From positions 5,675-47,306 of the forward strand of contig CAJFRY010000013.1 of the NCBI GenBank assembly GCA_904419545.1: a DNA stretch of 41,632 nt. Reading direction: 5' to 3'. This DNA is from Candidatus Woodwardiibium gallinarum. GTDB lineage: Bacteria > Bacillota > Clostridia > Oscillospirales > CAG-382. The notes below the pieces were generated by a model. It had not been told where the DNA came from, did no database searches, and saw only the letters and a program-made list of their open reading frames with translations. Below are positions 15,474 to 24,516 of the stretch, piece after piece. The first letter of the stretch is position 1; every line of letters begins with the position of its first letter. The translations under genes were made by a program, and so were the position numbers.

Positions 15474-16436
15474 TTATTCGCCGGCATACGCGCTCTGGAT
15501 TGCGCTGATGGCCGCAAACACGTCCGGCACACGGACGACACTGCCCTCAAACGAGCGCGTCACGGTAGTATAGCTCACGTTCTGGTATGCATAGCTGCTC
15601 TTGGAGAACATCGCCGGGGCGCGACGGATGACATCGTTGATCTCGGCATTGGTTTCCACACACTCCGCCAGTTCAATGAGCAGGCTGGTATTGTCACCAA
15701 TATCGCGGCGCGCGAAAAGCTGATCGAAAATCGAGAAGCAGATGGTCCCCTGAAGCGAGTAATCATATGTATATGCGTTCTGCCCATTCGGCACGGCGTC
15801 CAGAATATACGGGGTGTTTTCACCGTTCAGCCGCACATTGCCGGCCGGAATGGTGACGTAATGCTCCTCGGAACGATCCTCCTCGGGAATAACGGCAAAT
15901 TCAGGGCTGAGATAGCGCACCGCATACGGCAGCGTTACGCTCATATCCCCATGCAGCGCAGCAATCTGCCCCTCCGCTTCCGCGTCCGCAATAAAACAGT
16001 AATCGATATCATAACCGACCAGCGCCGAAACCGTTGCGGTAACGGCGGCAATGTCCTTGCCGGCCAGCAGGCTGTAGAGCGGCGCATAGCCCAAGCCGAC
16101 GCTCAGGTGCGTGCTCGCCGGAATATCTACGGTGATATACCGCTGCCGGCTCTCGCTCACACGCGTGAAGATCAGCGAGCAGATACGGCCGCTGCCGTTC
16201 TTGCCGACAAACAGACAGGAAAACCCGTCGTCCGTTTCCGGATCCACCGGCTGCGTACCCGGGTCCTCCGACGTCTCTCCGTCCGAGGTCGTATCCGAAG
16301 GCTCTGAGGATTCCTCCGTCGGATCCGGCCCCAGCAGGGCGGCTTCCGCCGCAGGCAGAACACGCCATGCGACCAGACCGAATACGATCAGCGCCAGCAG
16401 GAAGGTAAGAACGAAATTTCGGAAAGCGCTCGACAT
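15474..16436 (-). CDS. LytR-CpsA-Psr (LCP)-like membrane protein
   Basis: This 320-residue protein has a short cytoplasmic N-terminus, one membrane helix (about 8-28), an acidic Ser/Thr/Asp/Pro-rich linker (about 35-75), and an outer domain with LCP-like order: a short strand F-V-G-K, then I-T-V-D-I-P-A-S-T, then a Y-S-L-L-A-G-K-D region and a Tyr-rich middle. LCP enzymes attach wall polymers to peptidoglycan. Some family Arg and Asp residues are not obvious, so it may be a divergent or non-catalytic member. The start at 16436 rather than 16502 is supported by AAGGAGG nine bases upstream and a promoter at 16511-16539. It sits directly upstream of the O-acetylhomoserine enzyme gene. Confidence 0.7.
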   Translation of the reverse strand: MSSAFRNFVLTFLLALIVFGLVAWRVLPAAEAALLGPDPTEESSEPSDTTSDGETSEDPGTQPVDPETDDGFSCLFVGKNGSGRICSLIFTRVSESRQRYITVDIPASTHLSVGLGYAPLYSLLAGKDIAAVTATVSALVGYDIDYCFIADAEAEGQIAALHGDMSVTLPYAVRYLSPEFAVIPEEDRSEEHYVTIPAGNVRLNGENTPYILDAVPNGQNAYTYDYSLQGTICFSIFDQLFARRDIGDNTSLLIELAECVETNAEINDVIRRAPAMFSKSSYAYQNVSYTTVTRSFEGSVVRVPDVFAAISAIQSAYAGE

Positions 16437-16510
16437 GACAGAATACCTCCTTCTATCCCGAAACCGATTTTCAGCGCGGAAACGCCGGCTGCGTTCCGGC
16501 AATGCAGTTT

Positions 16511-16539
16511 ATTATACATCAAACCGGGCGCAAAGTCAA
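16511..16539 (-). promoter_or_regulatory. Promoter of the LCP-like/metY-type operon
   Basis: On the minus strand, TTGACT (16539-16534) and TATAAT (16516-16511) are separated by 17 bases. The box is about 75 bases upstream of the start codon at 16436, and diverges from the plus-strand promoter at 16597. Confidence 0.8.
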
Positions 16540-16596
16540 TGAAACATTCTATGAAATATTCGTCACCGCCTGCACAAAAACGGCCAAACGGAATGG

Positions 16597-16625
16597 TTGA
16601 CAATTCGGCATTCATCGGTTATAAT
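16597..16625 (+). promoter_or_regulatory. Consensus promoter of the first solute-binding lipoprotein
   Basis: TTGACA at 16597-16602 and TATAAT at 16620-16625 with a 17-base spacer form a perfect sigma-A promoter. The sequence from 16597 to 16611 recurs with one change at 29293-29307. The leader to the start codon is about 83 bases. Confidence 0.88.
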
Positions 16626-16714
16626 AAATAAAATAGGTGTTTTGTGTATATCTAACGGTATCGGAACACCGGATTCCAAGCGGATTTGCTTTTAAGGAAA
16701 GGGGTAACATTTTC

Positions 16715-18229
16715 ATGCTTAAAAAATGGATCTGCCTGCTGCTTTGCATCTCGACACTTGCATTGCCGTTGCTTGCGTGCGGTGCCGACCCGGCAGAGAC
16801 GTCCTCCGCGTCGGGAGACTCGAATGCAGACCAAACCGCGTCCGGCGACGAGTCAGACGTTTACGTCGCCGATGTCCCCGTGATAGATATGGAAGGGCGC
16901 GTATTCCGCGTGCTGTGCCGCGATTACGGCTACGGTTCAACCTCCATTACCGGCTTCAACGGGGAAGTCATCCAGCGTCCTGACTATGATGAAGCGACCG
17001 CAGGCGTCGTCGATCAGGCGAAGGCCGAGGTCCGCCGCCGCGTGGAGGAGCGTTACAATTGCCTCATTGAAGGTGATTTCGGCCAAGGCGACGTTACGCA
17101 GTTCAATGATATCATCCGCAACGACGTTTTGTCCGGCAGCGGCATGTACGACATGGTGTTCGATACATACGGCTATTCCTCCCAACTGGTGACAGGCAAC
17201 ATTTATGTGGATCTGAACACGATTGAATCGCTCAATTTCGACCAGCCGTGGTGGGACCAGAACGCCAAGGAGGATCTTTCCATCGGCGGCAAGCTGTACT
17301 TTATGGTGGGCGATATCAACACCTTTGATAATGACGGCACCTGGGTCATCCTGTTCAACAAAAACCTGAAAAACGACCTCGGCATCGATGAGGACCTGTA
17401 TGCGCTTGCACGTGACGGCGAATGGACGTTTGACAAATTCGCGGAGCTGTGCAAAGGTGTGACCTACGACTCCAACCGCGACGGCGTCCTGGACGAATTC
17501 GACACGTGGGGTTTTGTGACCGAAAAATACAACGTTCTCATCCATACCCTTGCCGCCGGCGAAAATATTGTGCGCAAGGATGCAGATGACATCCCGTACT
17601 TCACCTTCCAGACCGAAACGACCTACAACGCGCTGACGAAGATCATGGACTTCTATATGGATACGAATACGGTGATGATTGCTGACAACGGCCGGTTTGA
17701 CAACAAGGGCTATACCAACATTTGGGAAGAAACAATCGTTAAGGCCTTCCGGGAGGGGCGGGCACTGTTTTACTGCTGCGGGCTGATGAACGTCCCCGGT
17801 TTCCGTGCAATGGAGGATGAATTCGGCATCCTGCCCGTTCCCAAAACCAATGCCGATCAGGACAGTTATTACCATTCGGTTTCCAGAACCAATATGTCGG
17901 CGCTCAGCATTCCCAACTCCAAAACGGATTACACCGAACTGGGCTATATCATCGAGTCTCTCGCGGCGGAAAGCAAGAACACCGTGACGCCGGCGTATTA
18001 TGAAAAAAGCCTCAAATACCAATCATTTACGGATGACGAGAGCGGCGAGATGCTCGACATCGTCTTTGCGTCCCGTTCCTTCGACCTCGGCACCGTCTTT
18101 GACTGGGGCGGCATCGTGGGGCATTATATGAAAATCGACACCGATTTTGTCTCACGGTTTGAATCTGTGTACCCTGTCGCGCAGGCGGCGCTGGAGGACA
18201 CGCTCGAGGCAATCGAGAATCTCAACTGA
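16715..18229 (+). CDS. Solute-binding lipoprotein (ABC-type), paralogue 1
   Basis: This 504-residue secreted lipoprotein has a signal ending L-L-A-C with Cys22, a short Ser/Asp-rich linker, and a two-lobe solute-binding fold of the extracellular sugar/oligosaccharide-binding kind (family 1-like). Residues D252-x-N254-x-D256-G-x-x-D260-x-x-D263 form an EF-hand-type calcium loop followed by W265-G, shared with four paralogues in this window. The D-Q-P-W-W-D-Q-N-A-K block near residues 174-183 is conserved with its neighbour. No permease or ATPase gene is nearby. I placed the start at ATG 16715, with AAGGAAAGGGG upstream, over an upstream in-frame codon before the lipobox signal. Binding specificity is unknown. 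Confidence 0.88.
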   Translation: MLKKWICLLLCISTLALPLLACGADPAETSSASGDSNADQTASGDESDVYVADVPVIDMEGRVFRVLCRDYGYGSTSITGFNGEVIQRPDYDEATAGVVDQAKAEVRRRVEERYNCLIEGDFGQGDVTQFNDIIRNDVLSGSGMYDMVFDTYGYSSQLVTGNIYVDLNTIESLNFDQPWWDQNAKEDLSIGGKLYFMVGDINTFDNDGTWVILFNKNLKNDLGIDEDLYALARDGEWTFDKFAELCKGVTYDSNRDGVLDEFDTWGFVTEKYNVLIHTLAAGENIVRKDADDIPYFTFQTETTYNALTKIMDFYMDTNTVMIADNGRFDNKGYTNIWEETIVKAFREGRALFYCCGLMNVPGFRAMEDEFGILPVPKTNADQDSYYHSVSRTNMSALSIPNSKTDYTELGYIIESLAAESKNTVTPAYYEKSLKYQSFTDDESGEMLDIVFASRSFDLGTVFDWGGIVGHYMKIDTDFVSRFESVYPVAQAALEDTLEAIENLN

Positions 18230-18339
18230 ATCCTTCACGTGCCGCGCGGCGGCCGACAAATATGTGGGCGGCGCCCTTCTCCCATACGGTATCCCAACGC
18301 AAACCCGGCGTTCATACATAAAGGAAAAGGAGATTTGCC

Positions 18340-19848
18340 ATGAAAAAGCTGACCTGCCTGCTGTTATGCATTACGATGCTTGCACTGCCGCTGTTTTCCT
18401 GCGGCACCGACCCTTCGGAAACACCCTCGGCACCGGCGGCGAGCGGAACGGATTCCGACACCGGCGAGGAACCGACCGTCTATGTCGCCGATGTGCCGGT
18501 GGTGAACCTGAACGGCCGCGTATTCCGCGTACTCTGCCGTGACTACAGCTATGGCTCGACTTCAGTGACCGGCTATAACGGTGAGGTCATCCAGCGTCCT
18601 GATTACGACGAAGCGAAGGCCGGCATCGTCGACCAGGCGAAGGCCGAGGTACGCCGCCGCGTGGAGGAGCGTTACAACTGCTCCATTGAGGGTGATTTTG
18701 ACCACGGCACCTCCACACAATTCAACGACATCATCCGCAATGGAGTGCTGTCGGGCAGCGGTACTTACGACATGGTGTTCGATGCCTACGGTTATTCCTC
18801 TCTACTTGTAACCGATAACCTGTACGTCGATCTGAACACGATTGAGCCGCTCAATTTCGACCAGCCGTGGTGGGACCAGAACGCCAAGGAGGACCTTTCC
18901 ATCGGCGGCAAGCTCTTTTTTATGGTCGGGGATATCAACACCTTCGACAACGACGGCACCTGGGTGATGCTGTTCAATAAGGACCTCAAGACCGACCTCG
19001 GCATTGAGGAAGACCTGTATGCGCTGGCACGCGACGGCGAGTGGACGTTTGACAAATTCGCCGAGCTGTGCAAGGGCGTGACCCGCGACTCCAACGCGGA
19101 CGGCATTCTGGACGAGTTCGACACGTGGGGCTTCGGCACCGAGACTTATAACATTTTCATTCACACGGTCGCTGCCGGTGAAAACATTGTGCGCAAGGAT
19201 CAGGACGATATTCCCTACTTTACCTTCCGCTCCGAATCGACCTACAATGCGCTGAGCAAGATTATGGATTTCTATCTGGACAAATCCACGGTCATGATCG
19301 CAAACGACGGACGATTTGCCGGCAAAGGCTATTCAAACGTCTGGGAAGCGACAATTATTAAAGCGTTTCAAGAGGGGCGCGAGCTGTTCTTCTGCTGCGG
19401 TTTGATGAACGTTCCCGGCTTCCGCTCGATGGACGATCAGTTCGGCATCCTGCCCGTACCCAAGACCAACCCCGAGCAGGACAGCTATTACCATTCGGTT
19501 TCGATGCACAATATGTCCGCGCTCTCCGTCCCGAACATCGCGACGGACTACACCGAGCTGGGCTACATCATCGAGTCTCTCGCGGCGGAAAGCAAGAATA
19601 CCGTCACTCCCGCATATTATGAAAAGAATCTCAAATACCAGCAGCTATCGGACGACGAGAGCGGCGAGATGCTCGACATCATCTTTGCGACCCGCTCGTT
19701 CGATCTGGGTACCGTTTTCAACTGGGGCGGCATTCTCAGTCAGTTTATGACGGTTGATACAAACTTCGTTTCACGTTTTGAATCGGTATATTCACAGGCA
19801 GAAAATGCGCTGGAGGACACACTGAAGGCACTGGAAAATATGAACTGA
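18340..19848 (+). CDS. Solute-binding lipoprotein, paralogue 2
   Basis: This 502-residue lipoprotein is a close paralogue of the gene just upstream, with long identical blocks including the D-Q-P-W-W-D-Q-N-A-K region. The lipobox ends L-F-S-C with Cys21. The calcium loop is D250-x-N252-x-D254-G-x-x-D258-x-x-D261, followed by W263-G. AAGGAGATTTGCC precedes the ATG at 18340. The gap to the previous gene is 110 bp with no terminator, so both are probably on one transcript. Divergence is concentrated in the N-terminal linker and in scattered surface positions. It most likely arose by tandem duplication; ligand specificity may have diverged. Confidence 0.88.
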   Translation: MKKLTCLLLCITMLALPLFSCGTDPSETPSAPAASGTDSDTGEEPTVYVADVPVVNLNGRVFRVLCRDYSYGSTSVTGYNGEVIQRPDYDEAKAGIVDQAKAEVRRRVEERYNCSIEGDFDHGTSTQFNDIIRNGVLSGSGTYDMVFDAYGYSSLLVTDNLYVDLNTIEPLNFDQPWWDQNAKEDLSIGGKLFFMVGDINTFDNDGTWVMLFNKDLKTDLGIEEDLYALARDGEWTFDKFAELCKGVTRDSNADGILDEFDTWGFGTETYNIFIHTVAAGENIVRKDQDDIPYFTFRSESTYNALSKIMDFYLDKSTVMIANDGRFAGKGYSNVWEATIIKAFQEGRELFFCCGLMNVPGFRSMDDQFGILPVPKTNPEQDSYYHSVSMHNMSALSVPNIATDYTELGYIIESLAAESKNTVTPAYYEKNLKYQQLSDDESGEMLDIIFATRSFDLGTVFNWGGILSQFMTVDTNFVSRFESVYSQAENALEDTLKALENMN

Positions 19849-19860
19849 CGGCATCCGTCG

Positions 19861-19934
19861 CCGCCGCAGCGCACTTTGAGCCGCTGCGGCGGTCTCCTTC
19901 GGCCCGAAGGATAATCTTCGAGCCGAAGGAGACC
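19861..19934 (+). repeat. Nested inverted repeats between solute-binding gene and uppP
   Basis: Two perfect inverted repeats sit here: an 11-bp one (19861-19871 / 19882-19892) and a 13-bp one (19891-19903 / 19922-19934). Inside the second, CCTTCGG/CCGAAGG and CGAAG/CTTCG copies can pair in alternative ways. No U-run follows, so it is not an ordinary terminator; an attenuator, RNA-processing site or repeat element is possible. It ends 45 bases before the uppP start. Confidence 0.6.
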
Positions 19935-19978
19935 GTAACAAAGCGGCAATCATTACAATAATCTAAGGAGGGCGCGGT

Positions 19979-20809
19979 TTGAGCATTTGGAAGGCGATCT
20001 TCCTCGGGCTGCTGCAGGGCTTTACCGAATTTTTGCCCGTATCCAGTTCGGGACATCTTGCCGTAGCACAGAATTTTTTCGGTTTCGACAGCAGTCAATC
20101 CGTCTCGTTCACCGTCCTGCTGCATTTAGGGACACTGGCGGCGGTCTGCATCATGTACCGGCGCGATGTGTGGATGCTCCTCAAAGGATTCTTCACCCTC
20201 GTCGGTAAGCTGTGCACCGGCCGGCTGCGCCGCGAAGGGCTGCAAAACGGCGAACGGCTGTTTCTTCTTCTTGCGCTGGCAACGCTGCCGCTGCTTCCTG
20301 CCGTATTTCTGGAAGAATATGTGGAGAGCCTTTCAGCTGTGAGCTGGGCGGTAGGCGTGCTTCTGCTGCTTAACGGCGCAATTTTATGCGTATCGGATAA
20401 GCTCGCCTCCGGAACGGAATCCCTGGAAACAGCCGGTCCCGGCAAAGCGCTGCTGGTCGGCGTGGTGCAGATGTTTGCGATTTTCCCGGGCATTTCACGC
20501 TCCGGCTCAACGATTACGGGCGGGCTGTTCGCCGGCTTCCGTCGTGAGGATGCGGTGAAATTTTCCTTCCTGCTGTCCATTCCCGCTATCCTCGGCGCAA
20601 ACCTGCTCAAGCTGCCCGACCTGTTCAAAGCCGGCCTCAGCGGCGAGAGTGCCGTCCCGATGCTGTTGGGCGTGGCGGCGGCGCTGCTCTCGGGCATTGC
20701 GGCCATCAAGCTGCTGCGTTATATTACAAAAAACAAAAGCTTTACACCGTTTTCGATCTACTGCGTGCTGGCAGGCGCAGCCGTCATCCTTGCAGATCTG
20801 CTGATCTGA
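19979..20809 (+). CDS. uppP: Undecaprenyl-diphosphatase UppP/BacA
   Basis: This 276-residue integral membrane enzyme recycles undecaprenyl pyrophosphate to undecaprenyl phosphate for wall synthesis, and loss or overexpression changes bacitracin sensitivity. Both family signatures are present: Q-G-x-T-E-F-L-P-V-S-S-S-G-H at residues 13-26 (Glu17, His26) and G-I-S-R-S-G-S-T at about 171-178 (catalytic Arg). About eight membrane helices are expected. The start is TTG at 19979, with AAGGAGG at 19965-19971 seven bases upstream. Length is normal. It is followed 46 bp later by the FtsK/SpoIIIE gene. Confidence 0.95.
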   Translation: MSIWKAIFLGLLQGFTEFLPVSSSGHLAVAQNFFGFDSSQSVSFTVLLHLGTLAAVCIMYRRDVWMLLKGFFTLVGKLCTGRLRREGLQNGERLFLLLALATLPLLPAVFLEEYVESLSAVSWAVGVLLLLNGAILCVSDKLASGTESLETAGPGKALLVGVVQMFAIFPGISRSGSTITGGLFAGFRREDAVKFSFLLSIPAILGANLLKLPDLFKAGLSGESAVPMLLGVAAALLSGIAAIKLLRYITKNKSFTPFSIYCVLAGAAVILADLLI

Positions 20810-20855
20810 TGGCTGCGGCAAAGGACGATGAAAGCCAACGGAGAATCAAAACATT

Positions 20856-23399
20856 ATGGCAACAAAACCCAATAAAACAACAAGCAAAAAAACAACGGCT
20901 TCCAAGAAAAAGCCGGCATCCAAGACTGCGGTCAAAACACCGCCCGCAGCCAAGCCCAAAAAGCCGGGCATTGTCGCCCCATTTGTGCTCGGCCTTCTCG
21001 CGGTGCTGATCATACTGTCCTTTTTTATAGAGGATACGGGCTTTTTCGGTTCGGCCGTACGGCCGGTGCTGCGCGGCCTATTCGGCGGTGGGGTGTTCAT
21101 CATCCCCTTTTACCTGCTCATCATCGCCGTATTCTGGAAACGCGACCACACCAACAAATACAGCGCGTCAAAATACGCGCTCTGCTTCGCAAACTGGGTG
21201 TTCGTCTCCATCCTCATCCAAATGCTGACCGCCACTCCCGATCAGCGCGCGTTCTGGCAGCCCGAGGGCACGAATTTCGCCAAGGTATTCTATGCAAACG
21301 GCCAGTCGCTGATCGGCGCAGGCGTTATCGGCGGCACGGTGGGAACGGCGTTCGAATCCTTTATAGGCTATTGGGCGTCGGTCATCCTTTCCGCTCCCCT
21401 GGCTTTGATTTCGTTCCTCTTCGTCTGCGGAACGACGCCGGGTCGGATGATCAAGCGGATCGTGAACCTGTTCCGCGACCTTCGGCTGCCGTCGGACATC
21501 GACGGCCCGGAGGACGAGGCGGTTGCTCCCGCCCCCCGGAAGTCCGAGCGGCCCGTGAAAGAAAAAAGCTCCCGCGAATCCGCAAAAGCAAACAAGCCGG
21601 TGGACATCCCCATCGACACCCCGGCACCGGAGAAAGCGCCGCCCTCGCGTGTGGACGTTCCTATCCCGGAAGAGGACAGGCCGTTTGACTATAAACAGAT
21701 TTTTGCAGAGGATAAACCGTCCGAAGCGCAACCTTCGCCTGCCCGCATAGAGCATTCCGACGCCGACCTCCGCGAAGAGGCCGAGTTGGAGCTGAGGGCG
21801 GACGACCTGCGGCAGGACCGGCCCGCACCACCCGAACACGAGCATATTGAGCCGTCTGCGGACAGCGCGCCGCCCTATGTCTTTCCCCCGCTTTCGCTGC
21901 TGACCGAGGGAACCAGCGACGTCGTGGGCGCAACACCCGCCGATATCAAACGCACGAGTGAAAAGCTGGTAGAGACGCTGGCCAGTTTCGGCGTCCGCAC
22001 CAAAATCATCAACACAAGCTGCGGACCGTCGGTTACGCGGTACGAGCTGCAGCCCGAGTCGGGCGTGAAGGTCAAAGCCATCGCCAATCTGGCCGATGAC
22101 ATTGCGCTGCATCTGGCGGCGACCTCGATCCGTATGGAATGTCCGATCCCCGGCAAATCCGCCGTGGGCATTGAACTGCCGAACAAGACCGTCACCACCG
22201 TCCGTTTGCACGACCTGATCGCCAACAGTGTGTTCCGCGACAGCAAGGAAAAGCTGCTCGTCTGTCTGGGCGTGGACATCGGCGGCAACCCGGTTTATCT
22301 CAACATCGCCAAGATGCCGCATCTGCTCGTTGCGGGCGCGACGGGTATGGGTAAATCGGTCTGTATCAACTCGATGATCATTTCTCTGCTCTACCATGCC
22401 AAACCCGACGAGGTGAAGCTGATCCTCATCGACCCGAAAAAAATCGAGTTTTCCGACTACAACGGTATTCCCCACCTGCTCGTTCCGGTCGTGACCGAAC
22501 CGAAAAAAGCCGCAGGCACGCTTAACGTGGCCGTCCGCGAGATGGAGAACCGCTTCTCGCTGTTTGCCGACGTCGGCGCGCGCGAGCTGAACGAGTACAA
22601 CGAAGCCATCCGCAACGACCCCGAGCGCGAGCAGCTCCCGAGCATCGTCATCATCATCGACGAGCTGGCCGACCTGATGATGACCGCGCCCGACGAGGTG
22701 GAGACCTCGATCTGCCGCATTGCGCAGAAGGCCCGCGCCGCCGGCATCCACCTCATCATCGGCACGCAGCGGCCGTCGGTAGATGTCATCACCGGTCTCA
22801 TCAAGGCCAACGTTCCCTCCCGCATTGCCTGCACGGTCGCCTCGCAGATCGACTCACGCACCATCCTCGATATGGCCGGCGCGGAAAAGCTGATGGGCCG
22901 CGGCGATATGCTTTACGCGCCCGTCGGCTCTATGAAGCCGCTGCGTGTCCAGGGCGCGTTTGTCGACGGAAAAACCGAAGTAACTGCCGTCTGTAAATTT
23001 GTCCGCGACGCTGCAGGAACAAGTGTCAATTACAACGAAGAAGTCATTCAAATGATTGAGCAGGAAGCTATGCTCTGCGGTGAGAAGCATACCAAGCGCA
23101 GCCGCGAGGATATCGGCGCCGACACAGGCGCAGAGAAGGATGATCCGATGCTGATGCAGGCCATCGAGGTAGCCTTTGAGTGCGGGACGGTGTCCACCTC
23201 CCTGCTCCAGCGGCGGCTGTCGCTCGGTTATTCCCGCGCGGCACGCATCGTCGACATTCTCGAACGCCGCGGGATCGTCGGCAGTTTCGATGCGGCGACG
23301 AAGAAGCGCGCGCTGCTGTTGACAAAGGAACAATTTCTGGAGATGAAGCTCAATGCAAGCGATAAGCAAAAGGAAAAGGACGGCGAAGAGAATGCGTAG
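20856..23399 (+). CDS. FtsK/SpoIIIE-family DNA translocase
   Basis: This 847-residue hexameric dsDNA pump moves chromosomes at division or into the forespore. Residues 1-38 are Lys/Thr-rich, four membrane helices follow (about 39-57, 75-93, 106-122, 150-190), and then a charged linker (about 200-345). The motor has Walker A G-A-T-G-M-G-K-S at 494-501 and Walker B I-V-I-I-I-D-E-L-A-D with Asp602. The C-terminal gamma winged helix (about 762-835), with S-T-S-L-L-Q-R-R-L-S-L-G-Y-S-R-A, reads the polar guide sequence. All parts are present. The start at 20856 has a CGGAGA site about 12 bases upstream. The 3' end overlaps the next lipoprotein gene. Division versus sporulation role cannot be told from sequence alone. 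Confidence 0.95.
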   Translation: MATKPNKTTSKKTTASKKKPASKTAVKTPPAAKPKKPGIVAPFVLGLLAVLIILSFFIEDTGFFGSAVRPVLRGLFGGGVFIIPFYLLIIAVFWKRDHTNKYSASKYALCFANWVFVSILIQMLTATPDQRAFWQPEGTNFAKVFYANGQSLIGAGVIGGTVGTAFESFIGYWASVILSAPLALISFLFVCGTTPGRMIKRIVNLFRDLRLPSDIDGPEDEAVAPAPRKSERPVKEKSSRESAKANKPVDIPIDTPAPEKAPPSRVDVPIPEEDRPFDYKQIFAEDKPSEAQPSPARIEHSDADLREEAELELRADDLRQDRPAPPEHEHIEPSADSAPPYVFPPLSLLTEGTSDVVGATPADIKRTSEKLVETLASFGVRTKIINTSCGPSVTRYELQPESGVKVKAIANLADDIALHLAATSIRMECPIPGKSAVGIELPNKTVTTVRLHDLIANSVFRDSKEKLLVCLGVDIGGNPVYLNIAKMPHLLVAGATGMGKSVCINSMIISLLYHAKPDEVKLILIDPKKIEFSDYNGIPHLLVPVVTEPKKAAGTLNVAVREMENRFSLFADVGARELNEYNEAIRNDPEREQLPSIVIIIDELADLMMTAPDEVETSICRIAQKARAAGIHLIIGTQRPSVDVITGLIKANVPSRIACTVASQIDSRTILDMAGAEKLMGRGDMLYAPVGSMKPLRVQGAFVDGKTEVTAVCKFVRDAAGTSVNYNEEVIQMIEQEAMLCGEKHTKRSREDIGADTGAEKDDPMLMQAIEVAFECGTVSTSLLQRRLSLGYSRAARIVDILERRGIVGSFDAATKKRALLLTKEQFLEMKLNASDKQKEKDGEENA

Positions 23400-23937
23400 A
23401 CGACTATCTGCCCTGCTGTCCCTGCTGCTCCTCCTTCCGCTTTGTGCCTGCTCGGATGTCCCGCGAATCACCGATGAAGCGGCAATGCCGCTGCAGCACG
23501 CCATCGACGGCGTAGTCAATGCCGACCTGAGAACCTATCTGTCCGCTTTTCCCGACGATTATGTCGCCGCAATCACGGAAGAATACGAACGAAGCGTCTG
23601 CCCCGATTTCACGGCTTATATGGAGGAGTTCCTCGGCAGCGCACTTGACGTCCACCGCGCCAATCTCGGCGACGGCGTCGAGCTGTGGTTCGTCGTCGAG
23701 AGCAAGACCGAACTGACCGAGAGCGAATGGCGCGACTGCTTCGAAGGCTATGTTGACTATAATGTCATCCAATACCATCCCGACGAATCAAAAACGACCG
23801 AGGCTTTCAAGATCACAGGTACACTGCACAGCCGCGGCGGTGACAACGAGACCGAATCGCAGGGCAATTTCATCGTGCTGCACTACGATGGCAAATGGGT
23901 GCTGCACCCGGTCAACTTTTTCAACACCTTCAATTGA
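23392..23937 (+). CDS. Small lipoprotein of unknown function
   Basis: This 181-residue protein starts with an Arg-rich n-region and a Leu-rich signal ending L-C-A-C with Cys20, so it should be a membrane-anchored lipoprotein. The rest is a soluble, acidic alpha/beta domain of about 150 residues with an N-terminal A-I-D-G-V-V-N-A-D-L-R-T-Y stretch resembling domains that monitor short surface ligands. I do not recognise the family. Its ATG at 23392 overlaps the ftsK stop, so the two genes are likely translationally coupled. It is the last gene before a strong terminator at 24138. Confidence 0.75.
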   Translation: MRRRLSALLSLLLLLPLCACSDVPRITDEAAMPLQHAIDGVVNADLRTYLSAFPDDYVAAITEEYERSVCPDFTAYMEEFLGSALDVHRANLGDGVELWFVVESKTELTESEWRDCFEGYVDYNVIQYHPDESKTTEAFKITGTLHSRGGDNETESQGNFIVLHYDGKWVLHPVNFFNTFN

Positions 23938-24137
23938 TAAAGGCATTGAAAAGATAAATATCAATCGCCGCATAGCTGCAGTCTGCGATTCCTGCGGATT
24001 TGTTAAAATCAGGCGCGAAACGGCAGCTTTTGTATGTATTCCGAGAAGGAACCCGGCCTTTACAACAGAACAGCCGGAATTTACGCATTACACGAGCTTT
24101 ACTCCTGCCGAAAAACGCGTATGTTCAATTTCCGTAT

Positions 24138-24174
24138 AAAAAGGTCGGACGGCATAATGCCGTCCGACCTTTTT
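24138..24174. terminator. Strong bidirectional terminator
   Basis: A perfect 17-bp stem (24138-24154 / 24158-24174) closes a 3-base TAA loop. An A5 run starts the stem and a T5 run ends it, so it can act on both strands. It closes the plus-strand uppP-ftsK-lipoprotein transcript, although 200 bases separate it from the last stop codon. Confidence 0.92.
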
Positions 24175-24516
24175 GGAGATCCGACCTGACCGTCAACTCG
24201 AAGCGTCGCAAAAAATGCTTTTGTTATTGCAGCCGGTTGATACGAAAACGCAATCAATCCAACTGTAAAGCAAAAGCCTTTGCATAATCCATACAATTAT
24301 GCTCGGAAAAAGCCTTTGCAAAATCCGCTTATGTTTTTTGTACCGTTTGCAATTGCGTCTGCGAATGAAAATTTCAAAACTCTGCCCGAAAAGCCCAAAC
24401 GTGCATTTCTTTGAGACGGAAAATATTTCAAATGAATTTGACAGCTTGAATTTTTCCACTGGCCGGAATTTTTTCGATGAGCTTAGAAAACGACGCTTCC
24501 CCAAAGCCTGAGCCTT
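24175..24516. other. AT-rich gap with a 19-bp direct repeat
   Basis: No gene is supported in these 342 bases. Counting 24241-24480 by eye gives about 37-38% GC, well below the flanking genes. A 19-bp repeat occurs at 24272-24290 and 24308-24326 with one mismatch. Open frames on both strands overlap each other here and lack good ribosome binding sites, so I treat them as chance. Confidence 0.5.

Noticed and set aside
21168..22751. 527-aa minus-strand ORF opposite the FtsK/SpoIIIE gene
   Set aside because: It is an antisense shadow of a strongly conserved coding sequence with high GC, with no ribosome site or recognisable domain.
23750..24139. 129-aa plus-strand ORF after the small lipoprotein
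   Set aside because: It starts inside the real gene in another frame and its tail has no conserved pattern or ribosome site.
24193..24504. 103-aa minus-strand ORF in the AT-rich patch (and a 70-aa plus-strand ORF opposite)
   Set aside because: Low GC makes long chance ORFs expected, the two overlap on opposite strands, and neither has a good ribosome site.
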